Shown: positions 16,413 through 26,079 of the stretch, piece by piece | Layout of the letters: each line of letters opens with the position of its first letter | Numbering within the stretch: the stretch's first letter is position 1 | NCBI RefSeq assembly: GCF_000768555.3 | Contig: NZ_KN293977.1 | Location: 55,622-119,621 of the forward strand | Source of the DNA: Roseovarius mucosus DSM 17069 | Lineage (GTDB): Bacteria; Pseudomonadota; Alphaproteobacteria; Rhodobacterales; Rhodobacteraceae | Length of the DNA: 64,000 bases | Direction: 5' to 3' | Program-made: the position numbers and the translations under genes | Notes under the pieces: model-generated | Databases searched by the model: none | Told to the model about the DNA's origin: nothing | Seen by the model: only the letters and a program-made list of their open reading frames with translations

Positions 16413-17148
16413 CTTCCCAACTCCCCAGATAGATGTCCTTGAGCAGCTTGGAGCCGCGCGCGGCCTCGGGCAGCCCGTCAAAGACCACTTCGCCATAGTT
16501 CAGCACGGTGATCGTATCGGCCACGTCAAAGGCCAGATCCATGTCATGCTCGATGATCAACAGCGTCAGATCACGCGGCAGGTTGCCCAGCAGATCGTGA
16601 AAGCCCTTGGCCATCTCGGGGCCGACACCGCTGGTCGGTTCGTCCATCAAGAGAACGAGGGGCCGTGTGGCAAGGGCCACGCCCACCTCCAATTGCCGCC
16701 GCACGCCGTAGCTCACCTCGGACACGCGCGCATGCAGATAAGGCATGAGATTGACCTGCTCGGCCACCTCGGCCACGATCTCGCGCACCTCGGGGCGGGC
16801 GAGGCTGTCGGTATGGAGCCGCGTTGCGTTACCGGTGTGGATCGCCGCCGCGAGCCCCAGATTTTCCTCGACGGTCAGCCCGTCAAAGAGCGTGTTCTTC
16901 TGATAGCTGCGCGACAGACCTTGGCGCGCGCGCCGGGCCACGGGCAGGGCGGTCACATCCTCGCCTGCCAGATGCACCGAGCCGCTGTCGGGGGTCAGTT
17001 CCCCCACTAGCAGGTTGAAGAGCGTCGTCTTGCCCGCGCCATTCGGCCCAAGGATCACCCGCCGCTCGCCCCGCTCCAGTTTGAGCGAGACCCCGCGCGT
17101 GACATGCACCGCACCAAAGCTCTTGTCGAGATTGCGTGTCTCAAGCAT
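16405..17148 (-). CDS. livG: Branched-chain-type ABC transporter ATPase (LivG-like)
   Basis: This is the 247-residue partner ATPase of LivF: Walker A GPNGAGKTTLFNLLVG, an unusual signature loop VSYGVRRQLEVGVALA, and Walker B LVLLMDEPTSGVGPEM. In most HAAT ATPases the signature reads LSYGxQRxLEIA, so the SYGVRRQLEVG variant is still typical of the group. It overlaps both livM (8 nt) and livF (8 nt), a sign of tight co-translation. Confidence 0.9.
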   Translation of the reverse strand: MLETRNLDKSFGAVHVTRGVSLKLERGERRVILGPNGAGKTTLFNLLVGELTPDSGSVHLAGEDVTALPVARRARQGLSRSYQKNTLFDGLTVEENLGLAAAIHTGNATRLHTDSLARPEVREIVAEVAEQVNLMPYLHARVSEVSYGVRRQLEVGVALATRPLVLLMDEPTSGVGPEMAKGFHDLLGNLPRDLTLLIIEHDMDLAFDVADTITVLNYGEVVFDGLPEAARGSKLLKDIYLGSWEDA

Positions 17149-18145
17149 CGGTCTTGACCTCCCTGGGGTCTATATCGCGCACCGCATCCGCCGCGCGCCG
17201 TTCAATCCGCGCGCCAAACCGCGCCTCGATCCAGCCAAAGATGCCATTGGCGCGGCTCATCACCACGGCAATCAGGATGACCCCGACCACTAGATGCCAA
17301 TAACTCGTGAGCGCGCCCACCTCATGCTTGAGCAGCACAAAGACCGCCGCCCCCAGCAAGGGGCCGACCAGCGTGCCAAGCCCGCCCAGGATCACCACCA
17401 CCAGCGCTTCGCCCGATACCGTCCAGGACAGAAGGCCGGGAGAGACGAACATCACATGCTGTGCTGCCATCACACCGGCCAGGCCCGAGATCAGACCAGA
17501 GAGGCCAAAGACATCCGCCTTGACCCTCCAGACCGTAAGGCCAAGCGCGCGCATCCGCTGTTCATTATGCATGACCCCAGAGAGGGACCGACCCAATCCT
17601 GAGCGCAGGATCAGCACCGCCGCGCCATAGATCGCGGCCAGCACGCCAAGGCAAAAGAGTGCAAAGCTGCGCCCGTCGTTGAGATCGAGCCCTATCAGCG
17701 TGAGGTCCAGCCGGGCAATGCCGCCCAGCCCGTCATCGCCACCAAAGAGCGGCGCCTCGAACACATAGGAATAGCCCATCTGACCAAAGGCGAGCGTTGC
17801 CATGATGAAATAGATGCCGTGACTGCGCGCGCAGATGGCTCCGATGACCCAAGCGATACCCCCGGTCACGGCCACCGCCCCGCCCATTGCCATGAGCGGC
17901 GTCAGCCCCACCTTGGTGGACAGGATCGCATAACCATAGGCCCCGACGCCAAGCAATGCGCCGTGGCAGAGCGAGACCATGCCGCCAAAGCCCGCGACCA
18001 TGTCGAGCGCGATCACCAGCATGGCGAGAATGAGTATCTCGGTCAGGATTTCCAGCCCGAAATATTCCGCGGTAAAGGCCTGAAAGAGGGCGGCCGAAGC
18101 CAAGAGCACGAGCGCGGCATATCTGAGTGGTGTATGTCGAAACAT
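17141..18145 (-). CDS. livM: Branched-chain-type ABC transporter permease (LivM-like)
   Basis: This 334-residue inner-membrane permease has multiple hydrophobic segments and the LivM-type sequence VAGFGGMVSLCHGALLGVGAY near residue 55, with ILGGLGTLVGPLLGAAVFVLL near residue 260. It works with LivH and the two ATPases. The cytoplasmic C-terminal tail is charged (RIERRAADAVRDIDPREVKTD). It lies 4 nt downstream of livH. Confidence 0.9.
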   Translation of the reverse strand: MFRHTPLRYAALVLLASAALFQAFTAEYFGLEILTEILILAMLVIALDMVAGFGGMVSLCHGALLGVGAYGYAILSTKVGLTPLMAMGGAVAVTGGIAWVIGAICARSHGIYFIMATLAFGQMGYSYVFEAPLFGGDDGLGGIARLDLTLIGLDLNDGRSFALFCLGVLAAIYGAAVLILRSGLGRSLSGVMHNEQRMRALGLTVWRVKADVFGLSGLISGLAGVMAAQHVMFVSPGLLSWTVSGEALVVVILGGLGTLVGPLLGAAVFVLLKHEVGALTSYWHLVVGVILIAVVMSRANGIFGWIEARFGARIERRAADAVRDIDPREVKTDA

Positions 18146-18149
18146 CGCC

Positions 18150-19019
18150 TTATTCTTTCGCCGGAAAGAGGCCCACGGGCCGGATCACCAGCACCGCCGC
18201 CAAGAGCGCGTAGATCAGAACCGAGGCCAGTTGCGGTGCCAGCACCGCGCCAAAGGTCTGTACGAAGCCAAAGATGAGCGAGCCCGCAATCGCCCCCTTG
18301 AGCGAGCCGAGACCCCCGATCACGATCACGATCAGGGTTGGGATGAGGATTTGCAGGCCCATGTCGGGTGTGACGCTCAGCAAGGGGGCCGCCACGGCGC
18401 CCGCCAGACCCGCAAGCGCGCAGCCCACGCAGAACACGATGAAAAAGAGTCGCTCGACATTGATCCCAAGACAGGCCGCCATCGCGTCATTGTCGACGCC
18501 CGCGCGGATCATCGCACCGATCTGTGTGCGGCTGAGGACAAAGGCCAGAGCGGCAAAGATTGCCTGTCCCAGAGCGATGATGAAGAGCCGGTAAACGGGG
18601 TATTCGACACCCAAGAGCGCCACGCGCCCGGCAAGAAGTGTTGGCACTTCCAGCCCCAGTGCCAGATCGCCCCAGACGATCCGGGTTATATCGAGCAGGG
18701 CAAAGATGAGGCCGAATGTCACCAGCACCTGCGCCATCGGCCCCGATTTGCGCATCCGTTGAATGAGGCCGGAATAGAGCAGCACGCCCACCCCTGCGAC
18801 CGCCACCGGGGCCAGGAAGAACCCTGCCCAATAGCCGCCGACCGCCGCCACAGAGGCCGCGAAATAGGCCCCGAGCGCGTAGAGCGCGCCATGCGCCAGA
18901 TTGACGAAATGCATCAGGCCAAAAATCACGGTCAGGCCGATGGAAAGCAGAAACAGAAGCATCGAAAGCTGGAGCGCGTTGAGCGCCTGCAGCGTCCAGA
19001 AACCCAGATCAAGTGACAT
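18150..19019 (-). CDS. livH: Branched-chain-type ABC transporter permease (LivH-like)
   Basis: This 289-residue permease has about eight hydrophobic segments and the LivH hallmarks GLTVIFGLMHFVNLAHGALY near residue 30 and VIGGLGSLKGAIAGSLIFG near residue 235. It follows the substrate-binding protein gene after a 54-nt gap that contains a strong hairpin. Confidence 0.9.
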   Translation of the reverse strand: MSLDLGFWTLQALNALQLSMLLFLLSIGLTVIFGLMHFVNLAHGALYALGAYFAASVAAVGGYWAGFFLAPVAVAGVGVLLYSGLIQRMRKSGPMAQVLVTFGLIFALLDITRIVWGDLALGLEVPTLLAGRVALLGVEYPVYRLFIIALGQAIFAALAFVLSRTQIGAMIRAGVDNDAMAACLGINVERLFFIVFCVGCALAGLAGAVAAPLLSVTPDMGLQILIPTLIVIVIGGLGSLKGAIAGSLIFGFVQTFGAVLAPQLASVLIYALLAAVLVIRPVGLFPAKE

Positions 19020-19040
19020 TGCGGAACCTCCTCCCGAATG

Positions 19041-19066
19041 GGCCCGGCCAGGGATATGGCCGGGCC
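19041..19066 (-). terminator. Intercistronic hairpin after the binding-protein gene
   Basis: GGCCCGGCCA-GGGATA-TGGCCGGGCC, a 10-bp perfect stem, lies between the binding-protein stop and livH. No T tract follows on the minus strand. It fits an mRNA-stabilising or partial-termination element that keeps the binding protein in excess over the permeases. Confidence 0.5.
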
Positions 19067-19073
19067 TTGGCTT

Positions 19074-20249
19074 TTAGTTGCTGACGGGTGTGGCCATCTC
19101 GCAGCCATTGACCGGATCGGCCTCGGCGGGCAGGGCGGCCAGCACCTTTTGCGTGAGGCCGTCGTCGCCTGCGACGGTCTCGTAGACATAGATCGGCTGC
19201 ACGATGTTGTTCGTCGCGGGATCAATCGAGAGCGCGCCGCGCGGTCCGTCGAAACTGACCTGCCGCAGGGCATTGGCAAGGCTCTCGCGGTCCGTGGCCC
19301 CGGCCTTGACGGCCTCGATCAGCGCACGACCGGCGTCATAGCCATGCACCGCGAATTCCGATGGCACGCGGCCTGTCTTGGCCTTGAACGCCTCGACGAA
19401 TTGCACGTTCGCGGGATTGTCGAGCGTGGGCACGTAATGCAACGCGGTGATCACGCCCTCTGCCGCCGGACCTTCGGCGTTGACATAGAGCGACGAGGTA
19501 AGAAAGCCCGAACCATAGAGCGGCAACTCGGCCTTGAGGCCAAAGCTGTCATATTGCTTGACAAAGGAAATCGCCTCGCCACCCGCATAGAACACGAACA
19601 CCGCCTCGGCGCCGCTCGACTTGGCCTGTGCCAGGTAGGGGCCGAAATCCTGCGTCTTCTGGAAGGGGGTGAAATCCTGCCCGACAATCTCGCCGCCCGC
19701 CGCGGTGAAGGTCTGGACAAAGCCGTCGATCATCTGCCGTCCGGCGGCATAATCGGGGGCCAGCGTATAGACCTTGCGGATGCCCTGATCATACATCCAT
19801 TGCCCCATCGGGCGGTTGACCTGCCCGTTGGAAAAGGACATGCGCGTGATATAGGGCGAGCACGCCTCGCCGGTGGCCTCATCGTTGCCCGCATTGGCGA
19901 CGATCAGCGGCACGCCCGCGCCATGCACCATGTCGCGCACGGCGCCCAGCACGCCAGAGCTGACGATGCCCGAGATCACATCGACCTTGTCCTGCAAGAT
20001 CAGCTTCTTGGCCTTGGCCAGGGCCACGGGCGGCTTGACCTCGGTGTCCTCGCGGACAATCTCGAATGTGGCCGGGGTTTCGCCGCCGAATTGTTCGAGC
20101 GCGGTGGCAAATCCGGCCTCGATGTCATTGCCAAGCGCGGCATAGACGCCGGAGAATGGCAAGAGAAGCCCGACCTTGATGTCCTGGGCTGTTGCAGGCA
20201 CAGCGAGGCCAGTGGCGAGCCCGAGGGCCGCCAGAATTGCGCGTTTCAT
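19074..20249 (-). CDS. Periplasmic substrate-binding protein, HAAT family
   Basis: This 391-residue protein has a Sec signal peptide (MKRAILAALGLATGLAVPATAQ) and a Peripla_BP_6-type fold: VGLLLPFSGVYAALGNDIE, then VIVANAGNDEATGEACSPYI and AADYAAGRQMIDGF-like segments. It is the receptor of the livHMGF-like transporter. Position between benD and livH in one transcriptional direction suggests binding of benzoate or a related aromatic acid rather than branched-chain amino acids. Confidence 0.88.
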   Translation of the reverse strand: MKRAILAALGLATGLAVPATAQDIKVGLLLPFSGVYAALGNDIEAGFATALEQFGGETPATFEIVREDTEVKPPVALAKAKKLILQDKVDVISGIVSSGVLGAVRDMVHGAGVPLIVANAGNDEATGEACSPYITRMSFSNGQVNRPMGQWMYDQGIRKVYTLAPDYAAGRQMIDGFVQTFTAAGGEIVGQDFTPFQKTQDFGPYLAQAKSSGAEAVFVFYAGGEAISFVKQYDSFGLKAELPLYGSGFLTSSLYVNAEGPAAEGVITALHYVPTLDNPANVQFVEAFKAKTGRVPSEFAVHGYDAGRALIEAVKAGATDRESLANALRQVSFDGPRGALSIDPATNNIVQPIYVYETVAGDDGLTQKVLAALPAEADPVNGCEMATPVSN

Positions 20250-20290
20250 GGGTAGTTCCTCCAGTTGGTGTTCAGACCCCTCCTCAGGGT

Positions 20291-21070
20291 CTATCCAAGA
20301 TCGCCCCCGCCCACCGGCACGGTAACGCCGGTGATGTAAGAGGCCTCATCCGACGCCAGGAACAGGATGGGTCCTGCCTGTTCGTCGAGTGTTCCGTAGC
20401 GTTTCATCAGGCTGGACTGGATCGTCTGATCGACGATGGTCTGATACCAGTCGGCGCGCTGTTCCTCCGCCGCATTGGGGTTGCGCGGCACCACGCGGGG
20501 CGGCGCCTCCGTGCCCCCCGGCGCAGTGGCGACCACGCGGATACCGCGCTCGGCCACTTCCCAGGCGAGGCTCGCCGTGATCGCATTCACCCCGCCCTTG
20601 GCTGCCGCATAGGGCACGCGGTTGAGGCCGCGCGTGGCAATGGACGAGACATTGACGATCACACCCGAGCCTTGCGGCAACATCCGCTCGATCGCGGCCC
20701 GGCAACAATAGAGCGTCGGAAAGAGAGACCGGCGCACCTCGGCGTCGATCTCATGGGGCGCGTAATGCTCATAGGGTTTGGCCCAGATCGTGCCGCCTAC
20801 GTTGTTGATCAGAATGTCGATCCGACCCCAGATCTTGACCGCCGTTGCGATGGCCGCGTCACAGCCGTCCCATGTTTCCAGATCGACGTTGAGCGCCTGG
20901 GCCTCGCCGCCTGCGTCACGGATTGCCGCGACCACCGCCTCGCGCTGCTCGGAGCGGTCCACGACCAGCACCTTTGCCCCCTCGGCCGCGGCGCGTTCGG
21001 CCACCCGGCGCCCGATCCCCTGGGCAGCACCGGTCACGACCATCACCTTGCCTGTGAAACGCGGTGTCAT
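20291..21070 (-). CDS. benD: 1,6-dihydroxycyclohexa-2,4-diene-1-carboxylate dehydrogenase
   Basis: This 259-residue short-chain dehydrogenase oxidises the benzoate cis-diol to catechol, releasing CO2 and NADH. It has the Rossmann motif VVTGAAQGIGRRVAERAA, LINNVGG, and the catalytic Ser with YAAAKGG (Tyr-Lys). The C-terminal ITGVTVPVGGGD is typical of SDR enzymes. The start overlaps the benC stop by 4 bases (ATGA). It is assigned as BenD because it follows benA, benB and benC. Confidence 0.92.
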   Translation of the reverse strand: MTPRFTGKVMVVTGAAQGIGRRVAERAAAEGAKVLVVDRSEQREAVVAAIRDAGGEAQALNVDLETWDGCDAAIATAVKIWGRIDILINNVGGTIWAKPYEHYAPHEIDAEVRRSLFPTLYCCRAAIERMLPQGSGVIVNVSSIATRGLNRVPYAAAKGGVNAITASLAWEVAERGIRVVATAPGGTEAPPRVVPRNPNAAEEQRADWYQTIVDQTIQSSLMKRYGTLDEQAGPILFLASDEASYITGVTVPVGGGDLG

Positions 21071-22089
21071 GCGGCCGCTGCCTCTGTCTCGGTCGGGTTG
21101 AACTTCTCGAAATGGAACGCGGCGGGGGTTACGCCCAGTTGGGCGAAATGCGCGCGCACCGCGTCCACCATCGGGGGCGGACCGCAGAGGTAAACGTCGC
21201 AATCGCCACTGTTCAGATCCTCGGCCGTCACATGATCGGTGACAAAGCCCTTGCGCGCGTGTTCCTCGTTCTGATCGGCCAGCACGGTGATCACGGTCAC
21301 GTTGCCGATCGCCTCGGCCAGCGCCGTCACCCGGTCCAGCTCCACCAGATCGGCGGCGCGGGTCACGGCATAGTAGAGCGTGATCGGCTGATCCGCGCCC
21401 TGCACTGCCACCTGTTCCAGCATCGAGAGGAACGGGGCAAGACCCGTGCCGCCCGCCAGCCACAGTTGCGGCCGCGTGATGGGCCGCAGGTAGAAGGCGC
21501 CCATCGGCCCCGTCAGCGTGACGGCATCGCCGGGGGTGGCGCGCTCGCCCAGATAGCGGCTCATGACCCCGCCCGGAATGTTGCGGATGAGGAATGTGGC
21601 CTCCTCCGCGCCGGGGGCAGAGGAGAAGGAATACGAGCGGTGTGCCTCTGTGCCGGGCACGCTCACATTCACATATTGACCGGGCAGGAACCCCATCGGC
21701 TTGGCCAGCTTGACCCGCAGACCAAAGGAGGTCTCGGACAGGCGGTCCACGCCCAAAACTTCGGCGCTGATCGCCTCGGGTGCGGTCTTGCACACGGCAG
21801 AGGAGGCCGGCACGCGGACCACGCAATCGCTCTGCGGCATCATCTGGCAGGTCAGCACATAGCCCTCTGCCGCCTCTTCCTCGGTCATCGCCTCGTCGAG
21901 GTAGAATTCCAGCTCATACTCGCCCTTTTCGGCAAAGCATTTGCAGGTGCCACACACCCCGTCGCGGCAGTCCATCGGAATGTTGATCTTTTGCCGAAAG
22001 GCGGCTTCGGTGACTTTCTCGTCATCCTCGCACTGGATGACACGGGTCACGCCATCCTCGAAATTAAGGGCGATGTTATAGCTGGTCAT
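21067..22089 (-). CDS. benC: Benzoate 1,2-dioxygenase reductase component
   Basis: This 340-residue electron-transfer protein has an N-terminal plant-type 2Fe-2S ferredoxin (CRDGVCGTCKCF with a distal cysteine in GYVLTCQM), a central FAD domain (RSYSFSSAPG) and a C-terminal NADH domain (AGGTGLAPFLSMLE, CGPPPMV). This ferredoxin-reductase order is that of BenC/XylZ. It delivers electrons to BenAB. Confidence 0.94.
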   Translation of the reverse strand: MTSYNIALNFEDGVTRVIQCEDDEKVTEAAFRQKINIPMDCRDGVCGTCKCFAEKGEYELEFYLDEAMTEEEAAEGYVLTCQMMPQSDCVVRVPASSAVCKTAPEAISAEVLGVDRLSETSFGLRVKLAKPMGFLPGQYVNVSVPGTEAHRSYSFSSAPGAEEATFLIRNIPGGVMSRYLGERATPGDAVTLTGPMGAFYLRPITRPQLWLAGGTGLAPFLSMLEQVAVQGADQPITLYYAVTRAADLVELDRVTALAEAIGNVTVITVLADQNEEHARKGFVTDHVTAEDLNSGDCDVYLCGPPPMVDAVRAHFAQLGVTPAAFHFEKFNPTETEAAAA

Positions 22090-22144
22090 GGCGGGCTCCT
22101 CCCCTCTGCTGGCGCGCGCCCTCGGGCACGCGCCGGTCCTGGTC

Positions 22145-22672
22145 TCAGATGTGATAGACGTCGATCACATGGTGGATCTGGTCATTCTTGAGCACGACCT
22201 TCTTGTCCGTGATCAGCGGCTTTTTCCCCGTCACATCAAGCGTGTAGAACGACGTGCCCCAGTGCTGATCGGTCTTGCCATAGCGATAGGTCAGCGTGTG
22301 CCAGTTGAAGCGCAGCGTGATCTTGCCTGCGTCCCGGCTCAGCACTTCGATATTGGCAAGGTAATGATTGGTGCGCGGTTCAGGCAGGGACGTGGCCGAA
22401 GAGCGATCCGTCTGGATGCGGAACACGCGATCCTCGATGCCCGAGCGGTCGGGGTAATAGATCAGCGACATCTCGTTCTGCGGATCCTCGGTCAGTTGAT
22501 CCTCGTCATCCCATGCGGGCATCCAGAACGGGCAATCCGGGTGATAGAAGGTCAGCCAATTGTCCCAGTCCCGATCATCGAGCGCGCGGGCCTCGGCATA
22601 GAGAAAGGCTTGGATTTCCTCGTAGGTCATGGTGGCCTCGGTGCTCTGGCGGTCAAGTGTTGCGGTTGTCAT
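22145..22672 (-). CDS. benB: Benzoate 1,2-dioxygenase small subunit
   Basis: This 175-residue beta subunit of the ring-hydroxylating dioxygenase has a cystatin-like fold with YAEARALDDRDWDNWLTFYH and CPFWMPAWDDEDQLTEDP, both characteristic of BenB/XylY. GAGGAGAGA precedes the ATG at 22672; an internal ATG 14 codons later is less likely. It assembles with BenA. Confidence 0.94.
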   Translation of the reverse strand: MTTATLDRQSTEATMTYEEIQAFLYAEARALDDRDWDNWLTFYHPDCPFWMPAWDDEDQLTEDPQNEMSLIYYPDRSGIEDRVFRIQTDRSSATSLPEPRTNHYLANIEVLSRDAGKITLRFNWHTLTYRYGKTDQHWGTSFYTLDVTGKKPLITDKKVVLKNDQIHHVIDVYHI

Positions 22673-22684
22673 GGTCTCTCCTCC

Positions 22685-24073
22685 TCACTCTGCCGCGACT
22701 TGGGCGTCGGATGCGGTGGCGCGTTCCTTGGCGATGGCCTGCGCCATCCGCTCGGACCACTGCTTGTGCTGGATCACAAAGAGACCCTCGTCCTCGGTGC
22801 GGGCTCCCGACAGGATCGGGTTCACGCCAAGTGCCTTGGCATCCTCGTCCGGGCCGTAGATCCACTGGGTTGCGCCCCGGCAGATGTCATTCCACTTGGC
22901 ATGGGCGGCCCCGGCATAGCCGCGCTGCGTGGCGCGGAATTCCTCGGTGTCGTCGGGCGTGGCCATGCCGGAGGCGTTGAAGAAATCCTCGTACTGACGA
23001 ATGCGGCGCGCGCGGGCCTCTTGGCTTTCGCCCTTGGGCGCGATGCAATAGATCGTGACCTCGGTCTTATCCACGCTCACGGGGCGAAACACCCTGATCT
23101 GGCTGCTGAACTGATCCATCAGGAACACGTTGGGATAGAGGCAGAGATTGCGCAGCACACCCACCATCCATTCGGCCTTGGTCGCGCCGTATTTCTCGGT
23201 CCATTCCGCGAGGCGCGGATAGTTGGGGCGGTTGGTCGAGTCGGCCCATGTGGTCCACAAGAGGAGGTGACCATTCACATAGGAATGAAACCCGCCCTTC
23301 TGCTTGGCCCATTTGCTGGCATCGGTCGCCTTGATCTTGTCCTCCTTGCCGTCCGCCGTGCGGTGCGATGTGGTGGCCACATAGTTCCAATGTACCGCTG
23401 AAACGTGATAGCCATCCGCACCGTTTTCAGCCTGCAATTTCCAGTTGCCGTCGAACGTATAGGTGGACGAACCGCGCAGCACCTCTAGCCCCTCGTCGGA
23501 TTGATCGACGATCATGTCGATCATCTTGCGCGCCTCACCGAGGTAGTCCTCAAGCGGGGCTACATCGGCGTTGAGCGATCCAAAAAGGAAACCGCGATAG
23601 TTCTCGAACCGCGCCACCTTGGTCAGATCGTGACTGCCGTCGGTGTTGAACTGTTCGGGATAGCCCGCGCCATTCGGGTCCTTGACCTTGAGCAGCTTGC
23701 CGGTGTTGGAAAAGGTCCAGCCGTGGAACGGGCAGGTAAAGGTCTTTTGATTGCGCCGCTTGAAGCGGCAGAGCTGTGCACCGCGATGCGAGCAGGCATT
23801 GACCAATGCGTTCAGATTGCCGTCCTTGTCGCGGGTGATCACCACCGGCGTGCGCCCCATGGTCAGGGTAAAGTAATCGCCGGGATTGGGGATCTGGCTT
23901 TCATGCGCCATGTAGATCCAGTTCCCCTCGAAGATATGCTTGATCTCAAGCTCAAAGAGCTCCTCATCGGTGAACATGTCACGTCGCGCGCGGAAAATCC
24001 CCGCCTCGGCATCCTCTTGCACGATACCGTCCAGGCGGCCTTCCAGTTCGTCGAGATTGGATTGGGTAAACAT
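22685..24073 (-). CDS. benA: Benzoate 1,2-dioxygenase large subunit
   Basis: This is the 462-residue catalytic alpha subunit. The Rieske cluster ligands are CSHRG and CPFHGW near residue 100. The mononuclear iron site is in [16 protein letters not shown] near residue 220 (two histidines plus a distal aspartate). The start [10 protein letters not shown] is preceded by GGAGGAAAG. The protein is full length and similar in layout to BenA/XylX. With BenBC it dihydroxylates benzoate to the cis-diol carboxylate. Confidence 0.95.
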   Translation of the reverse strand: MFTQSNLDELEGRLDGIVQEDAEAGIFRARRDMFTDEELFELEIKHIFEGNWIYMAHESQIPNPGDYFTLTMGRTPVVITRDKDGNLNALVNACSHRGAQLCRFKRRNQKTFTCPFHGWTFSNTGKLLKVKDPNGAGYPEQFNTDGSHDLTKVARFENYRGFLFGSLNADVAPLEDYLGEARKMIDMIVDQSDEGLEVLRGSSTYTFDGNWKLQAENGADGYHVSAVHWNYVATTSHRTADGKEDKIKATDASKWAKQKGGFHSYVNGHLLLWTTWADSTNRPNYPRLAEWTEKYGATKAEWMVGVLRNLCLYPNVFLMDQFSSQIRVFRPVSVDKTEVTIYCIAPKGESQEARARRIRQYEDFFNASGMATPDDTEEFRATQRGYAGAAHAKWNDICRGATQWIYGPDEDAKALGVNPILSGARTEDEGLFVIQHKQWSERMAQAIAKERATASDAQVAAE

Positions 24074-24113
24074 CGTCTTTCCTCCTCCGGAAAAGTCTTG
24101 GTTCTTGGGCCGG

Positions 24114-25274
24114 TTATTCACCGGCCACGGTTTTCAGGCTCCGCGCACGGTCGCGGCGGAAAAACTCGACCTTGTCGTGGTCGAGCGTCACGCCAATGCC
24201 CGCGCCCTGCGGCACCTCGACGGTGAAATCGGCATAGCGGATCGGGGTGGCCAGAATGTCCTCGGTCAAGAGGAGAGGGCCAAAGAGCTCGGAGCCCCAG
24301 CGCAATTCCTCAACCCCGGCAAAGAGTTGCAGCGCGGCAGCTGTGCCAAGCCCCGTTTCCAGCATCGTTCCGGCATAGAGGCCAAGGCCCGCCGCCTGCC
24401 CAATCGCCACCACTTCGGACGCGCGCTTGATCCCGCCCGATTGTGCCACCTTGACGGCGAACACATCCGCCGCACCCTTGGTCACGATGCTCACGGCATC
24501 CTCGGGGCCGTTCAGCGCCTCATCGGCCATCACCGCAATCTCGTGGTTCCGCGTCAATTCACGCAAGGCGTTCAGATAGCGCGCGCGCACCGGCTGTTCG
24601 ACCAACTCGCAGCCCACATCCTGAAGGTCCTTGAGGCCCCAGCGCGCATCCTGAAGCGACCATGCCTGATTGACATCGACGCGGATGCTGGCGGCATCGC
24701 CTAACGCGGCCTTGATCCGTGCCACATGCGCCACATCCTCGGCCACTGCGCGTTTGCCGATCTTGAGTTTAAAGATGTTGTGGCGCCGGGTCGCGATCAT
24801 CTCTTGCGCCTCGGCAATATCCGTGTCGGAATTGCCCGAGGCGAGCGTCCAGGCCACCGGAAGCCGCGTGTGCACGGCACCGCCGAAAAGCTGTGCCACC
24901 GACACGCCCAAACGCCGACCCAAGCCATCCCAAAGCGCGATTTCAACCGCCGCCTTGGCAATGCGGTTGCCCTTGACCAGATGGTCGATCAGCTGCACCG
25001 CGCCGTTCACATCATCCGCCGCACGGCCCAAGAGGGCAGGGGCGATATAGGTGTCGATGGCGGATTGGATGCTCTCGGGGCTCTCTGGGCCATAGGTGAG
25101 CCCGCCGATGGTGGTGCCCTCGCCAATCCCCTCGGACCCATCCGAGAACCGTATGCGGACCAGAACGGCGGTCTGGACCCGCATCGTCGCCATCGACAGG
25201 ACATGGCCCCGGATGGTCGGAATATCGAGGATCATCGTTTCGATCTGGTCGATCTTGGTCACGGCGTTCACCAC
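24114..25274 (-). CDS. catB: Muconate cycloisomerase
   Basis: This 386-residue enolase-superfamily enzyme converts cis,cis-muconate to muconolactone. The catalytic KxK is in [10 protein letters not shown] near residue 167. The metal ligands are in [14 protein letters not shown] and MADEALN, and the C-terminal acid is in the [15 protein letters not shown] region. It is the first gene of catB-benABCD-transporter and starts the operon. CatA is encoded 13 kb away on the same strand. A haloaromatic-type (TfdD) substrate range cannot be excluded. Confidence 0.9.
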   Translation of the reverse strand: MVNAVTKIDQIETMILDIPTIRGHVLSMATMRVQTAVLVRIRFSDGSEGIGEGTTIGGLTYGPESPESIQSAIDTYIAPALLGRAADDVNGAVQLIDHLVKGNRIAKAAVEIALWDGLGRRLGVSVAQLFGGAVHTRLPVAWTLASGNSDTDIAEAQEMIATRRHNIFKLKIGKRAVAEDVAHVARIKAALGDAASIRVDVNQAWSLQDARWGLKDLQDVGCELVEQPVRARYLNALRELTRNHEIAVMADEALNGPEDAVSIVTKGAADVFAVKVAQSGGIKRASEVVAIGQAAGLGLYAGTMLETGLGTAAALQLFAGVEELRWGSELFGPLLLTEDILATPIRYADFTVEVPQGAGIGVTLDHDKVEFFRRDRARSLKTVAGE

Positions 25275-25333
25275 ATGTCAGTATTGCATTGAGGTGCAAA
25301 CTGCCTGTGGTGGGGCATCAAGTCGATGATGCT

Positions 25334-25355
25334 GCGGGTCTTGGGTGATACCCGC
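25334..25355. promoter_or_regulatory. Inverted repeat upstream of catB
   Basis: GCGGGT (25334-25339) and ACCCGC (25350-25355) form a perfect 6-bp inverted repeat about 60 nt upstream of the catB start. The right part GTGATACCC recurs in the inverted repeat in front of catA (39287-39302). It is a candidate LysR-type operator, e.g. for the CatR-like regulator at 37323-38213. Confidence 0.4.
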
Positions 25356-25402
25356 ACCGAAAGGTTGCCCCATGTCCCGTGCCGGGCTATGGCACAAAGG
25401 AA

Positions 25403-25427
25403 AAGGCGCGCCAGACTGGCGCGCCTT
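25403..25427 (-). terminator. Rho-independent terminator of gapR
   Basis: On the minus strand AAGGCGCGCCA-GTC-TGGCGCGCCTT, an 11-bp perfect stem, is followed by TTCC and lies 28 nt after the gapR stop codon. The run of T is short but well placed. Confidence 0.75.
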
Positions 25428-25454
25428 GCTGAAATCCGTGCGAGAGGGGGCGGT

Positions 25455-25715
25455 TTACATCATGCCCAAGGCTTCTTTGTACATTTCGAGAACCGCCTCT
25501 TCTTCGGCGATGTCATCCTTGTCGCGTTTGCGCAGGGCGATAACCTTGCGCATGACCTTGGTGTCGTAGCCGCGTCCCTTGGCCTCGGCCATCACTTCCT
25601 TTTGCTGGTCGGCGATGTCCTTCTTCTCGGCCTCGAGCCGCTCGAACCGTTCGATGAACTGGCGCAACTCATCGGCGGTAACGCGGTAGTTGCTGTCGGA
25701 ATTCATATCGTCCAT
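25455..25715 (-). CDS. gapR: GapR-family nucleoid-associated protein (DUF2312)
   Basis: This 86-residue coiled-coil protein has the DUF2312 signature [19 protein letters not shown], then [21 protein letters not shown] and [19 protein letters not shown]. In Caulobacter GapR binds overtwisted AT-rich DNA ahead of replication and transcription. GGAGAT 8 nt before the ATG at 25715 supports the start; ATG at 25706 is an alternative. It is monocistronic, with its own terminator, and divergent from a small membrane protein. Confidence 0.93.
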   Translation of the reverse strand: MDDMNSDSNYRVTADELRQFIERFERLEAEKKDIADQQKEVMAEAKGRGYDTKVMRKVIALRKRDKDDIAEEEAVLEMYKEALGMM

Positions 25716-25849
25716 GGCCTGATCTCCGGTCGGTTGGGGTTTCTGACTAGCGCCCTGTCGGATATGGTGCAAGGGACATCTGCGGCGCGGCTTGCAATGG
25801 CGGAAAAATTGCTCTAGCGCCGGGGCGGTAACCGGCCGGGGAGGTGGCG

Positions 25850-26065
25850 ATGGAGTATATGATCTGGTCTGGGGCCGCCCTGTCGGTGGCTGGTCTGGCC
25901 ACATTGATCTGGTGCATCGTCAAGGTCTGGCGCGCGCGTAATGCGGGGCTGTCGGATGACGCATTGCGGGCGGCGGTGCAACGGATCGTGCCGCTCAATA
26001 CCGGTGCCTTGTTCTTGTCTGTGATCGGGCTGATGATGGTTGTTGTGGGCATCCTGCTTGGGTGA
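25850..26065 (+). CDS. Small two-helix membrane protein, unknown function
   Basis: This is a 71-residue protein with two hydrophobic segments, about residues 4-24 ([20 protein letters not shown]) and 48-70 ([20 protein letters not shown]). A basic/acidic loop between them, [20 protein letters not shown], is likely cytoplasmic. GGGAGGTGG precedes the ATG. No family is recognised. It is divergent from gapR and convergent with the FadB-like gene, 14 nt from its 3' end. Confidence 0.65.
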   Translation: MEYMIWSGAALSVAGLATLIWCIVKVWRARNAGLSDDALRAAVQRIVPLNTGALFLSVIGLMMVVVGILLG

Positions 26066-26079
26066 CTCGGCTGAGCGCC

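Noticed and set aside
25844..25849. GTG two codons upstream as start of the small membrane protein
   Set aside because: It falls inside the likely ribosome-binding site; ATG at 25850 has the better spacing.
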